In this document: positions 34,596 to 47,712 of the stretch, one piece after another
Layout of the letters: the number at the start of each line of letters is the position of its first letter
Position numbering within the stretch: the first letter of the stretch is position 1
Assembly: GCA_914767715.1 (NCBI GenBank)
Contig: OU612065.1
Span: 22,692,001-22,756,000 of the forward strand
Reading direction: 5' to 3'
From: Membranipora membranacea
Lineage: Eukaryota > Bryozoa > Gymnolaemata > Cheilostomatida > Membraniporidae
Length of the DNA: 64,000 bases
Notes under the pieces: generated by a model
Database searches by the model: none
What the model was told of the DNA's origin: nothing
The model's input: the letters and a program-made list of their open reading frames with translations, nothing else
Made by a program: the position numbers and the translations under genes

Positions 34596-35101
34596 TCTGG
34601 TTACCATTCCATGCTATATTCTGTGGTTTTCCATGGAATGCCTTGCATTCCGGGTCAACTGATTTGTTTTCAGTGATGCAGTGTAGATGGCCGAGGGGTA
34701 ATGAGGGAGTGCCAGTACTAAGAGCTATGGTTCAGACGACATAATGGACAATGTCGAGCCAACTATCCTGATGAGCCAGGAATACAATGTAAATAAAGCT
34801 TGTGAAGATTTAGACATTTCTCTCACAAGTGCGAAGGGAAATAATTGCGATAATATTATGAGTTTTATTTTTTGTCGCGAGGAAGGAGGATACAACTCCG
34901 AATTGAATGCTAAAATTGTCTATTGTGTACATTAAACAATGTTCCTGAATTTGCTTAGAATTGTTGGGAGTGGGAAGTGACCTGTCATTTTGCCTTTAGT
35001 GTCATAGTCTTTAGATTAGGTCACCTGATAACCATTCTATGCTATTTCCTTTGGTTCTCCGTGGAATGTCTGGCATTCCGGATTAACCGATTTGTTTTCA
35101 G
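34596..35101 (+). repeat. Internal direct duplication in the LTR element
   Basis: About 75 bp at 34596-34672 (ACCATTCCATGCTAT, TGGAATGCCTTGCATTCCGG, CTGATTTGTTTTCAG) recurs diverged at 35028-35101 (ACCATTCTATGCTAT, TGGAATGTCTGGCATTCCGG, CCGATTTGTTTTCAG). The similarity continues weakly downstream (CTATCCTGATG). Confidence 0.65.
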
Positions 35102-35360
35102 AAGGGAGTGAATGGCTGCTTTCAATGCTGCTTATATAATGGCGATCTAGGATGTATAATCATTCATTATGGTGGGCTGGCTATCCTGATGGACAGGGAG
35201 ACTCAATAGAAAGGAGATGTCACTAATTGAAAATTACTATGGAGACCCAGGGTGAACTATGGCAGCTTAGCTACCCAAGTGGATCAGGAGGAGATGATCA
35301 GAGGAGTGGCAGAGGAAGTGAGACCTCAACTCGGGCAGCGGGGTTCAGCATGAGCCGGAG

Positions 35361-35805
35361 GCTGTGAGATAACTTCACAGCTTTCTTTGGAGGACCCAGG
35401 AGGGTCCGGAGAAGGAGCGGCAGAAACTGTGAGATAACTTCACAGCTTACTTCAGAGCACAGGAGAAACAAGGAGAAGAAGCTGTGAGATAACTTCACAG
35501 CTTCCTTTGGTGGACCCAGGAGGGTCAGGAGAAGGAGCGGCAGAGGCTGTGAGATAACTTCACAGCTTCCTTTGGAGGACCCAGGAGGGTCAGGAGAAGG
35601 AGCGGCAGAAGCTGTGAGATAACTTCACAGCTTCCTTTGGAGGACCCAGGAGGGTCAGGAGAAGGAGCGGCAGAAGCTGTGAGATAACTTCACAGCTTCC
35701 TTTGGAGGACCCAGGAGGGTCAGGAGAAGGAGCGGCAGAAGCTGTGAGATAACCTCACAGCTTTCTCGGATGACTCAGGAGAGTCAATAAAAAGGGAGGG
35801 CAGAA
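35361..35805 (+). repeat. 65-bp minisatellite copying the PPT/LTR junction
   Basis: The unit head CTGTGAGATAACTTCACAGC recurs with starts near 35361, 35426, 35481, 35546, 35611, 35676 and 35741. The spacing is 65 bp except one 55-bp unit. The following start, 35806, is the 3' LTR boundary (GC then TGTGAGATC). Each unit also holds a purine-rich run (AGGAGAAGGAGCGGCAGAA) just before the head, like the true purine tract before the LTR. Each head is an inverted repeat, as is the LTR terminus. Confidence 0.88.
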
Positions 35806-35807
35806 GC
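35789..35807 (+). other. Candidate polypurine tract
   Basis: AAAAAGGGAGGG followed by CAGAAGC directly abuts the TG of the 3' LTR, the expected place for plus-strand priming. Confidence 0.65.
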
Positions 35808-36470
35808 TGTGAGATCTCAAGTTCTCACAGCTCAGGAGATTTCAGATAAAGAGAATGGAGCCAGGTGATACCAGTTGACGTCAACCACATCAGAATAATG
35901 TATATAATTAAAGTCCAACCTCCGCCTTTTTGGAGGGGATTAGGCGCTGACATTTAAATGATATAGATAATTAAAGACTTTTTATCAGAAACAAAATCTG
36001 GATCAAATCTCCGCTTTTGTCAAGAGGATGGGCAAATGCAATCTCCGGTTTTTTGGCCATGCGCGCCCGCCGTGGTGAACCCCTGTGCATATAAAAACCG
36101 GGGGAACATCAAGGCGGGTCAGTTCTGGTTGGAGAGCCCTTGGAGCATGTGTTTCTGGTAAAGTATAGAGTGCTTTTCTGGTATCTAACTTAGTTTATTA
36201 TTCAAGAATAAAAATTGATTTTAATGTCGAAAAGGCATCTCAACTATGAGTCATTAGTAAATTGAACTGACGTCTGCTTGTAACAAAATTGTAAAGAACA
36301 ATGTTGTGGATAAATTTGATTAGGTAGACAAAACACTTTTTGTATGGAGTTGCCTTCTTCCTCAACCGGAAGAAGTTAACTCCATACAAAATAAACATGA
36401 GCAAAATGAATAAAATAGTGGTGACTGTTCTGCTCGGGTATCCGGCCCCAAGTGGGTCGAATATGCGACA
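35808..36470 (+). repeat. 3' LTR
   Basis: 663 bp, matching the 5' LTR with one visible substitution. It ends GCGACA and is followed at once by GGGTCACTTTTGC of the satellite monomer. Confidence 0.92.
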
Positions 36471-39330
36471 GGGTCACTTTTGCTAAAGAAAAACATGCCA
36501 TACGCCACCGTTCAAAAATGAAAACACTGTCGAATCTTTATCAAACTCCAACCAGTTCAAGCTCTTACCGGCCTTACTCTAAATCCAGAATATTGGAATC
36601 ATCGGTTTAATAGGGGGGTAATTAAGCTGACTTAAAAATTTGCAAAATTATACCAAGGGTGGGTATCACGCTTTTTTTTCGCTCGGATCGAAAAATAGAT
36701 TTGCTTCTAACTCACCTCATGAGGAGGAGCAACTCCTGCTTATCTCGAATCTGCAAACCGTTTGGCTCTGTGGCTTTTCATTCTCCGTCAGCGCCCGTTT
36801 TAATTAGGGTCACTTTTGCTAAAAAAAAACATGCCATACGCCACCGTTCAAAAATGAAAACACTGTCGAATCTTTATCAAACTCCGACCAGTTCAAGCTC
36901 TTATCGGCCTTACTCTAAATCCAGAATATTGGAATCATCGGTTTAATAGGGGGGTAATTAAGCTGACTTTAAATTTGCAAAATTATTCCAAGGATGGGTA
37001 TCACGCTTTTTTTTCGCTCGGATCAAAAAATAGATTTGCTTCTAACTCACCTCATGAGGAGGAGCAACTCCTGCTTATCTCGAATCTGCAAACCGTTTGG
37101 CTCTGTGGCTTTTCATTCTCCGTCAGCGCCCGTTTTAATTAGGGTCACTTTTGCTAAAAAAAAACATGCCATACGCCACCGTTCAAAAATGAAAACTCTG
37201 TCGAATCTTTATCAAACTCCGACCAGTTCAAGCTCTTATCGGCCTTACTCTAAATCCAGAATATTGCAATCATCGGTTTAATAGGGGGGTAATTAAGCTG
37301 ACTTTAAATTTGCAAAATTATACCAAGGGTGGGCATCATGCTTTTTTTTCGCTCGGATCAAAAAATAGATTTGCTTCTAACTCACCTCATGAGGAGGAGC
37401 AACTCCTGCTTATCTCGAATCTGCAAACCGTTTGGCTCTGTGGCTTTTCATTCTCCGTCAGCGCCCGTTTTAATTAGGGTCACTTTTGCTAAAAAAAACA
37501 TGCCATACGCCACCGTTCAAAAATGAAAACTCTGTCGAATCATTATCAAACTCCGACCAGTTCAAGCTCTTATCGGCCTTATTCTAAATCCAGAATATTG
37601 GAATCATCGGTTTAATAGGGGGGTAATTAAGCTGACTTTAAATTTGCAAAATTATACCAAGGGTGGGTATCATGCTTTTTTTTCGCTCGGATCAAAAAAT
37701 AGATTTGCTTCTAACTCACCTCATGAGGAGGAGCGACTCCTGCTTATCTCAAATCTGCAAACCGTTTGGCTCTGTGGCTTTTCATTCTCCGTCAGCGCCC
37801 GTTTTAATTAGGGTCACTTTTGCTAAAAAAAAACATGCCATACGCCACCGTTCAAAAATAAAAACTCTGTCGAATCTTTATCAACCTCCGACCAATTCAA
37901 GCTCTTATCGGCCTTACTCTAAATCCAGAATATTGGAATCATCGGTTTAATAGGGGGGTAATTAAGCTGACTTTAAATATGCAAAATTATACCAAGGGTG
38001 GGTATCATGCTTTTTTTTCGCTCGGATAAAAAAATAGATTTGCTTCTAACTTACCTCATGAGGAGGAGCAACTCCTGCTTATCTCGAATCTGCAAACCGT
38101 TTGGCTCTGTGGCTTTTCATTCTCCGTCAGCGCCCGTTTTAATTAGGGTCACTTTTGCTAAAAAAAAACATACCATACGCCACCGTTCAAAAATGAAAAC
38201 TCTGTCGAATCTTTATCAAACTCCGACCAGTTCAAGCTCTTATCGGCCTTACTCTAAATCTAGAATATTGGAATCATCGGTTTAATAGGGGGGTAATTAA
38301 GCTGACTTTAAATTTGCAAAATTATACCAAGGGTGGGTATCATGCTTTTTTTTCGCTAGGATCAAAAATAGATTTGCTTCTAACTCACCTCATGAGGAGG
38401 AGCAACTCCTGCTCATCTCGAATCTGCAAACCGTTTGGCTCTGTGGCTTTTCATTCTCCGTCAGCGCCCGTTTTAATTAGGGTCACTTTTGCTAAAAAAA
38501 AACATGCCATACGCCACCGTTCAAAAATGAAAACTCTGTCGAATCTTTATCAAACTCCGACCAGTTCAAGCTCTTATCGGCCTTACTCTAAATCCAGAAT
38601 ATTGGAATCATCGGTTTAATAGGGGGGTAATTAAGCTGACTTTAAAATTGCAAAATTATACCAAGGGTGGGTATCAAACTTTTTTTTCGCTCGGATCAAA
38701 AAATAGATTTGCTTCTAACTCACCTCATGAGGAGGAGCGACTCCTGCTTATCTCAAATCTGCAAACCGTTTGGCTCTGTGGCTTTTCATTCTCCGTCAGC
38801 GCCCGTTTTAATTAGGGTCACTTTTGCTAAAAAAAAACATGCCATACGCCACCGTTCAAAAATAAAAACTCTGTCGAATCTTTATCAAACTCCGACCAAT
38901 TCAAGCTCTTATCGGCCTTACTCTAAATCCAGAATATTGGAATCATCGGTTTAATAGGGGGGTAATTAAGCTGACTTTAAAGTTGCAAAATTATACCAAG
39001 GGTGGGTATCATGCTTTTTTTTCGCTCGGATCAAAAAATAGATTTGCTTCTAACTCACCTCATGAGGAGGAGCAACTCCTGCTTATCTCGAATCTGCAAA
39101 CCGTTTGGCTCTGTGGCTTTTCATTCTCCGTCAGCGCCCGTTTTAATTAGGGTCACTTTTGCTAAAAAAAAACATGCCATACGCCACCGTTCAAAAATGA
39201 AAACTCTGTCGAATCTTTATCAAACTCCGACCAGTTCAAGCTCTAATCGGCCTTACTCTAAATCCAGAATATTGGAATCATCGGTTTAATAGGGGGGTAA
39301 TTAAGATGACTTTAAATTTGCAAAATTATA
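36471..39330 (+). repeat. Higher-order block P, copy 1
   Basis: About 8.5 monomers with ordered private variants: GCTAAAGAAAAAC, TTATTCCAAGGATGGG, ATATTGCAATCATC, GGGCATCATGC, GAGCGACTCC and TATCAACCTCCGACCAATTC. The same series recurs about 14067 bp to the right. Confidence 0.85.
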
Positions 39331-40676
39331 CCAAGGGTGGGTATCATGCTTTTTTTGCGCTCGGATCAAAAAATAGATTTGCTTCTAACTCACCTCATGA
39401 GGAGGAGCAACTCCTGCTCATCTCGAATCTGCAAACCGTTTGGCTCTGTGGCTTTTCATTCTCCGTCAGCGCCCGTTTTAATTAGGGTCACTTTTGCTAA
39501 AAAAAAACATGCCATACGCCACCGTTCAAAAATGAAAACTCTGTCGAATCTTTATCAAACTCCGACCAGTTCAAGCTCTTATCGGCCTTACTCTAAATCC
39601 AGAATATTGGAATCATCGGTTTAATAGGGGGGTAATTAAGCTGACTTTAAATTTGCAAAATTATACCAAGGGTGGGTATCATGCTTTTTTTTCGCTCGGA
39701 TCAAAAAATAGATTTGCTTCTAACTCACCTCATGAGGAGGAGCAACTCCTGCTTATCTCGAATCTGCAAACCGTTTGGCTCTGTGGCTTTTCATTCTCCG
39801 TCAGCGCCCGTTTTAATTAGGGTCACTTTTGCTAAAAAAAAACATGCCATACGCCACCGTTCAAAAATGAAAACTCTGTCGAATCTTTATCAAACTCCGA
39901 CCAGTTCAAGCTCTTATCGGCCTTACTCTAAATCCAGAATATTGGAATCATCGGTTTAATAGGGGGGTAATTAAGATGACTTTAAATTTGCAAAATTATA
40001 CCAAGGGTGGGTATCATGCTTTTTTTGCGCTCGGATCAAAAAATAGATTTGCTTCTAACTCACCTCATGAGGAGGAGCAACTCCTGCTCATCTCGAATCT
40101 GCAAACCGTTTGGCTCTGTGGCTTTTCATTCTCCGTCAGCGCCCGTTTTAATTAGGGTCACTTTTGCTAAAAAAAAACATGCCATACGCCACCGTTCAAA
40201 AATGAAAACTCTGTCGAATCTTTATCAAACTCCGACCAGTTCAAGCTCTTATCGGCCTTACTCTAAATCCAGAATATTGAAATCATCGGTTTAATAGGGG
40301 GGTAATTAAGCTGACTTTAAATTTGCAAAATTATACCAAGGGTGGGTAAAACGCTTTTTTTTCGCTCGGATCAAAAAATAGATTTGCTTCTAACTCACCT
40401 CATGAGGAGGAGCAACTCCTGCTTATCTCGAATCTGCAAACCGTTTGGCTCTGTGGCTTCTCATTCTCCGTCAGCGCCCGTTTTAATTAGGGTCACTTTT
40501 GCTAAAAAAAAACATGCCATACGCCACCGTTCAAAAATGAAAACTCTGTCGAATCATTATCAAACTCCGACCAGTTCAAGCTCTTATCGGCCTTATTCTA
40601 AATCAAGAATATTGGAATCATCGGTTTAATAGGGGGGTAATTAAGCTGACTTTAAATTTGCAAAATTATACCAAGG

Positions 40677-43024
40677 GTGGGTATCATGCTTTTTTTTCGC
40701 TTGGATCAAAAAATAGATTTGCTTCTAACTCACCTCATGAGGAGGAGCAACTCCTGCTTATCTCGAATCTGCAAACCGTTTGGCTCTGTGGCTTTTCATT
40801 CTCCGTCAGCGCCCGTTTTAATTAGGGTCACTTTTGCTGAAAAAAAACATGCCATACGCCACCGTTCAAAAATAAAAACTCTGTCGAATCTTTATCAAAC
40901 TCCGACCAGTTCAAGCTCTTATCGGCCTTACTCTAAATCCAGAATATTGGAATCATCGGTTTAATAGGGGGGTAATTAAGCTGACTTTAAATTTGCAAAA
41001 TTATACCAAGGGTGGGTATCATGCTTTTTTTTCGCTCGGATAAAAAAATAGATTTGCTTCTAACTCACCTCATGAGGAGGAGCAACTCCTGCTTATCTCG
41101 AATCTGCAAACCGTTTGGCTCTGTGGCTTTTCATTCTCCGTCAGCGCCCCTTTTAATTAGGGTCACTTTTGCTAAAAAAAAACATGCCATACGCCACCGT
41201 TCAAAAATGAAAACTCTGTCGAATCTTTATCAAACTCCGACCAGTTCAAGCTCTTATCAGCCTTACTCTAAATCCAGAATATTGGAATCATCGGTTTAAT
41301 AGGGGGGTAATTAAGCTGACTTTAAATTTGCAAAATTATACCAAGGGTGGGTATCATGCTTTTTTTTCGCTCGGATCAAAAAATAGATTTGCTTCTAACT
41401 CACCTCATGAGGAGGAGCAACTCCTGCTTATCTCGAATCTGCAAACCGTTTGGCTCTGTGGCTTTTCATTCTCCGTCAGCGCCCGTTTTAATTAGGGTCA
41501 CTTTTGCTAAAAAAAAAACATGCCATACGCCACCGTTCAAAAATAAAAAACTCTGTCGAATCTTTATCAAACTCCGACCAGTTCAAGCTCTTATCGGCCT
41601 TATTCTAAATCCAGAATATTGGAATCATCGGTTTAATAGGGGGGTAATTAAGCTGACTTTAAATTTGCGAAATTATACCAAGTGTGGGTATCACGCTTTT
41701 ATTTCGCTCGGATCAAAAAATAGATTTGCTTCTAACTCACCTCATGAGGAGGAGCAACTCCTGCTTATCTCGAATCTGCAAACCGTTTGGCTCTGTGGCT
41801 TCTCATTCTCCGTCAGCGCCCGTTTTAATTAGGGTCACTCTTGCTAAAAAAAAACATGCCATACGCCACCGTTCAAAAATGAAAACTCTGTCGAATCATT
41901 ATCAAACTCCGACCAGTTCAAGCTCTTATCGGCCTTATTCTAAATCAAGAATATTGGAATCATCGGTTTAATAGGGGGGTAATTAAGCTGACTTTAAATT
42001 TGCAAAATTATACCAAGGGTGGGTATCATGCTTTTTTTTCGCTTGGATCAAAAAATAGATTTGCTTCTAACTCACCTCATGAGGAGGAGCAACTCCTGCT
42101 TATCTCGAATCTGCAAACCGTTTGGCTCTGTGGCTTTTCATTCTCCGTCAGCGCCCGTTTTAATTAGGGTCACTTTTGCTGAAAAAAAACATGCCATACG
42201 CCACCGTTCAAAAATAAAAACTCTGTCGAATCTTTATCAAACTCCGACCAGTTCAAGCTCTTATCGGCCTTACTCTAAATCCAGAATATTGGAATCATCG
42301 GTTTAATAGGGGGGTAATTAAGCTGACTTTAAATTTGCAAAATTATACCAAGGGTGGGTATCATGCTTTTTTTTCGCTCGGATAAAAAAATAGATTTGCT
42401 TCTAACTCACCTCATGAGGAGGAGCAACTCCTGCTTATCTCGAATCTGCAAACCGTTTGGCTCTGTGGCTTTTCATTCTCCGTCAGCGCCCCTTTTAATT
42501 AGGGTCACTTTTGCTAAAAAAAAACATGCCATACGCCACCGTTCAAAAATGAAAACTCTGTCGAATCTTTATCAAACTCCGACCAGTTCAAGCTCTTATC
42601 AGCCTTACTCTAAATCCAGAATATTGGAATCATCGGTTTAATAGGGGGGTAATTAAGCTGACTTTAAATTTGCAAAATTATACCAAGGGTGGGTATCATG
42701 CTTTTTTTTCGCTCGGATCAAAAAATAGATTTGCTTCTAACTCACCTCATGAGGAGGAGCAACTCCTGCTTATCTCGAATCTGCAAACCGTTTGGCTCTG
42801 TGGCTTTTCATTCTCCGTCAGCGCCCGTTTTAATTAGGGTCACTTTTGCTAAAAAAAAAACATGCCATACGCCACCGTTCAAAAATGAAAACTCTGTCGA
42901 ATCTTTATCAAACTCCGACCAGTTCAAGCTCTTATCGGCCTTATTCTAAATCCAGAATATTGGAATCATCGGTTTAATAGGGGGGTAATTAAGCTGACTT
43001 TAAATTTGCAAAATTATACCAAGT
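40677..43024 (+). repeat. Four-monomer higher-order duplication
   Basis: The series starting 40677, 41012 and 41347 recurs at 42019, 42354 and 42689 (offset 1342 bp). Private variants are CGCTTGGATC, TTTGCTGAAAAAAAAC, CGCTCGGATAAAAAAATAG, GCGCCCCTTTTAATT and CTTATCAGCC. The related series at 54409, 54744 and 55079 is a third copy. Confidence 0.8.
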
Positions 43025-45035
43025 GTGGGTATCACGCTTTTTTTTCGCTCGGATCAAAAAATAGATTTGCTTCTAACTCACCTCATGAGGAGGAGCAACT
43101 CCTGCTTATCTCGAATCTGCAAACCGTTTGGCTCTGTGGCTTCTCATTCTCCGTCAGCGCCCGTTTTAATTAGGGTCACTCTTGCTAAAAAAAAACATGC
43201 CATACGCCACCGTTCAAAAATGAAAACTCTGTCGAATCATTATCAAACTCCGACCAGTTCAAGCTCTTATCGGCCTTACTCTAAATCCAGAATATTGGAA
43301 TCATCGGTTTAATAGGGGGGTAATTAAGCTGACTTTAAATTTGCAAAATTATACCAAGGGTGGGTATCACGCTTTTTTTTCGCTCGGATCAAAAAATAGA
43401 TTTGCTTCTAACTCACCTCATGAGGAGGAGCAACTCCTGCTTATCTCGAATCTGCAAACCGTTTGGCTCTGTGGCTTTTCATTCTCCGTCAGCGCCCCTT
43501 TTAATTAGGGTCACTTTTGCTAAAAAAAAACATGCCATACGCCACCGTTCAAAAATGAAAACTCTGTCGAATCTTTATCAAACTCCGACCAGTTCAAGCT
43601 CTTATCAGCCTTACTCTAAATCCAGAATATTGGAATCATCGGTTTAATAGGGGGGTAATTAAGCTGACTTTAAATTTGCAAAATTATACCAAGGGTGGGT
43701 ATCATGCTTTTTTTTCGCTCGGATCAAAAAATAGATTTGCTTCTAACTCACCTCATGAGGAGGAGCAACTCCTGCTTATCTCGAATCTGCAAACCGTTTG
43801 GCTCTGTGGCTTTTCATTCTCCGTCAGCGCCCGTTTTAATTAGGGTCACTTTTGCTAAAAAAAAAACATGCCATACGCCACCGTTCAAAAATGAAAACTC
43901 TGTCGAATCTTTATCAAACTCCGACCAGTTCAAGCTCTTATCGGCCTTATTCTAAATCCAGAATATTGGAATCATCGGTTTAATAGGGGGGTAATTAAGC
44001 TGACTTTAAATTTGCAAAATTATACCAAGTGTGGGTATCACGCTTTTTTTTCGCTCGGATCAAAAAATAGATTTGCTTCTAACTCACCTCATGAGGAGGA
44101 GCAACTCCTGCTTATCTCGAATCTGCAAACCGTTTGGCTCTGTGGCTTCTCATTCTCCGTCAGCGCCCGTTTTAATTAGGGTCACTCTTGCTAAAAAAAA
44201 ACATGCCATACGCCACCGTTCAAAAATGAAAACTCTGTCGAATCATTATCAAACTCCGACCAGTTCAAGCTCTTATCGGCCTTACTCTAAATCCAGAATA
44301 TTGGTATCATCGGTTTAATAGGGGGGTAATTAAGCTGACTTTAAATTTGCAAAATTATACCAAGGGTGGGTATCACGCTTTTTTTTCGCTCGGATCAAAA
44401 AATAGATTTGCTTCTAACTCACCTCATGAGGAGGAGCAACTCCTGCTTATCTCGAATCTGCAAACCGTTTGGCTCTGTGGCTTTTCATTCTCCGTCAGCG
44501 CCCGTTTTAATTAGGGTCACTTTTGCTGAAAAAAAACATGCCATACGCCACCGTTCAAAAATAAAAACTCTGTCGAATCTTTATCAAACTCCGACCAGTT
44601 CAAGCTCTTATCGGCCTTACTCTAAATCCAGAATATTGGAATCATCGGTTTAATAGGGGGGTAATTAAGCTGACTTTAAATTTGCAAAATTATACCAAGG
44701 GTGGGTATCATGCTTTTTTTTCGCTCGGATAAAAAAATAGATTTGCTTCTAACTCACCTCATGAGGAGGAGCAACTCCTGCTTATCTCGAATCTGCAAAC
44801 CGTTTGGCTCTGTGGCTTTTCATTCTCCGTCAGCGCCCGTTTTAATTAGGGTCACTTTTGCTAAAAAAAAACATGCCATACGCCACCGTTCAAAAATGAA
44901 AACTCTGTCGAATCATTATCAAACTCCGACCAGTTCGAGCTCTTATCGGCCTTATTCTAAATCCAGAATATTGGAATCATCGGTTTAATAGTGGGGTAAT
45001 TAAGCTGACTTTAAATTTGCAAAATTATACCAAGG
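43025..45035 (+). repeat. Three-monomer higher-order duplication
   Basis: Monomers at 43025 and 44031 share GTGGCTTCTCATTC and GGTCACTCTTGC and follow a junction with CCAAGTGTGGG, at an offset of 1006 bp. The monomer at 43360 looks like a fusion of two neighbouring types, as unequal crossing over would produce. Confidence 0.7.
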
Positions 45036-47712
45036 GTGGGTATCACGCTTTTTTTTTGCTCGGATCAAAAAATAGATTTGCTTCTAACTCACCTCATGAG
45101 GAGGAGCAACTCCTGCTTATCTCGAATCTGCAAACCGTTTGGCTCTGTGGCTTTTCATTCTCCGTCAGCGCCCGTTTTAATTAGGGTCACTTTTGCTAAA
45201 AAAAACATGCCATACGCCACCGTTCAAAAATGAAAACTCTGTCGAATCATTATCAAACTCTGACCAGTTCAAGCTATTATCGGCCTTATTCTAAATCCAG
45301 AATATTGGAATCATCGGTTTAATAGGGGGGTAATTAAGCTGACTTTAAATTTGCAAAATTATACCAAGGGTGGGTATCATGCTTTTTTTTCGCTCGGATC
45401 AAAAAATAGATTTGCTTCTAACTCACCTCATGAGGAGGAGCAACTCCTGCTTATCTCGAATCTGCAAACCGTTTGGCTCTGTGGCTTTTCATTCTCCGGC
45501 AGCGCCCGTTTTAATTAGGGTCACTTTTGCTAAAAAAAAACATGCCATACGCCACCGTTCAAAAATGAAAACTCTGTCGAATCTTTATCAAACTCCGACC
45601 AGTTCAAGCTCTTATCGGCCTTATTCTAAATCCAGAATATTGGAATCATCGGTTTAATAGGGGGGTAATTAAGCTGACTTTAAATTTGCAAAATTATACC
45701 AAGGGTGGGTATCACGCTTTTTTTTCACTCGGATCAAAAAATAGATTTCCTTTAAATCACCTCATGAGGAGGAGCAACTCCTGCTTATCTCGAATCTGCA
45801 AACCGTTTGGCTCTGTGGCTTTTCATTCTCCGTCAGCGCCCGTTTTAATTAGGGTCACTTTTGCCAAAAAAAACATGCCATACGCCACCGTTCAAAAATG
45901 AAAACTCTGTCGAATCATTATCAAACTCCGACCAGTTCAAGCTCTTATCGTCCTTATTCTAAATCCAGAATATTGGAATCATCGGTTTAATAGGGGGGTA
46001 ATTAAGCTGACTTTAAATTTGCAAAATTATACCAAGGGTGGGTATCACGCTTTTTTTTCGCTCGGATCAAAAAATAGATTTGCTTCTTACTCACCTCATG
46101 AGGAGGAGCAACTCCTGCTTATCTCGAATCTGCAAACCGTTTGGCTCTGTGGCTTTTCATTCTCCGTCAGCGCCCGTTTTAATTAGGGTCACTTTTGCTA
46201 AAAAATAACATGCCATACGCCACCGTTCAAAAGTGAAAACTCTGTCGAATCTTTATCAAACTCCGACCAGTTCAAGCTCTGATCGGCCTTACTCTAAACC
46301 CAGAATATTGGAATCATCGGTTTAATAGGGGGGTAATTAAGCTGACTTTAAATTCGCAAAATTATACCAAGGGTGGGTATCACGCTTTTTTTTCGCTCGG
46401 ATCAAAAAATAGATTTGCTTCTAACTCACCTCATGAGGAGGAGCAACTCCTGCTTATCTCGAATCTGCAAACCGTTTGGCTCTGTGGCTTTTCATTCTCC
46501 GTCAGCGCCCGTTTTAGTTAGGGTCACTTTTGCTAAAAAAAAACATGCCATACGCCACCGTTCAAAAATGAAAACTCTGTCGAATCATTATCAAAATCCG
46601 AGTAGTTCATGCTCTTATCGGCCTTATTCTAAATCCAGAATATTGGAATCATCGGTTTAATAGGGGGGTAATTAAGCTGACTTTAAATTTGCAAAATTAT
46701 ACCAAGGGTGGGTATCATGCTTTTTTTTCGCTCGGATCAAAAAATAGATTTGCTTCTTACTCACCTCATGAGGAGGAGCAACTCCTGCTTATCTCGAATC
46801 TGCAAACCGTTTGGCTCTGTGGCTTTTCATTCTCCGTCAGCGCCCGTTTTAATTAGGGTCACTTTTGCTAAAGAAAAACATGCCATACGCCACCGTTCAA
46901 AAATGAAAACACTGTCGAATCTTTATCAAGCTCCAACCAGTTCAAGCTCTTACCGGCCTTACTCTAAATCCAGAATATTGGAATCATCGGTTTAATAGGG
47001 GGGTAATTAAGCTGACTTAAAAAATTGCAAAATTATACCAAGGGTGGGTATCACGCTTTTTTTTCGCTCGGATCGAAAAATAGATTTGCTTCTAACTCAC
47101 CTCATGAGGAGGAGCAACTCCTGCTTATCTCGAATCTGCAAACCGTTTGGCTCTGTGGCTTTTCATTCTCCGTCAGCGCCCGTTTTAATATGGTCACTTT
47201 TGCTAAAAAAAAACATGCCATACGCCACCGTTCAAAAATGAAAACACTGTCGAATCTTTATCAAACTCCGACCAGTTCAAGCTCTTATCGGCCTTACTCT
47301 AAATCCAGAATATTGGAATCATCGGTTTAATAGGGGGGTAATTAAGCTGACTTTAAATTTGCAAAATTATACCAAGGATGGGTATCACGCTTTTTTTTCG
47401 CTCGGATCAAAAAATAGATTTGCTTCTAACTCACCTCATGAGGAGAAGCAACTCCTGCTTATCTCGAATCTGCAAACCGTTTGGCTCTGTGGCTTTTCAT
47501 TCTCCGTCAGCGCCCGTTTTAATTAGGGTCACTTTTGCTAAAGAAAAACATGCCATACGCCACCGTTCAAAAATGAAAACACTGTCGAATCTTTATCAAA
47601 CTCCAACCAGTTCAAGCTCTTACCGGCCTTACTCTAAATCCAGAATATTGGAATCATCGGTTTAATAGGGGGGTAATTAAGCTGACTTTAAATTTGCAAA
47701 ATTATACCAAGG
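44701..47712 (+). repeat. Nine-monomer higher-order unit, copy 1 (3012 bp)
   Basis: Ordered private variants: GATAAAAAAATAG, GTTCGAGCTC, AATAGTGGGG, CTTTTTTTTTGCTCGG, AAGCTATTATCGG, TTCACTCGGATC, TTCCTTTAAATC, CTTATCGTCC, AAAAGTGAAAAC and TTTTAATATGGTCAC. All recur at +3012. Confidence 0.9.

Larger units (their letters stand above)
30574..35290. other. Non-coding interior of the LTR element
   Basis: About 4.7 kb without a supported gene on either strand. Small internal repeats are visible: CGTCTCTTAGTATTAATC twice near 30724-30766, a GGATATAA-type repeat near 31640-31675, and a duplicated segment. No zinc-knuckle, protease or reverse-transcriptase motif is seen in the short frames present. 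Confidence 0.7.
29911..36470 (+). mobile_element. Non-autonomous LTR retrotransposon (LARD-like) inserted in the satellite
   Basis: Two 663-bp direct repeats (29911-30573 and 35808-36470) begin TGTGAGATC, end GCGACA and bound a 5234-bp interior. The flanking bases GGGT (29907-29910 and 36471-36474) match a 4-bp target duplication, and the satellite monomer resumes right after the element. A candidate primer-binding site follows the 5' LTR and a purine tract precedes the 3' LTR. The interior has no open frame resembling gag, protease, reverse transcriptase, RNase H or integrase; the longest frames are under 100 codons. It must therefore have been mobilised by enzymes supplied in trans. I see one difference between the LTRs (T versus G near 30271/36168), so insertion is recent. 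The orientation is set by the primer site and purine tract. Confidence 0.9.

Noticed and set aside
31243-34935. Short frames in the LTR interior as remnants of gag or pol
   Set aside because: None shows a zinc knuckle, protease DTG/DSG, YXDD or integrase-like pattern.
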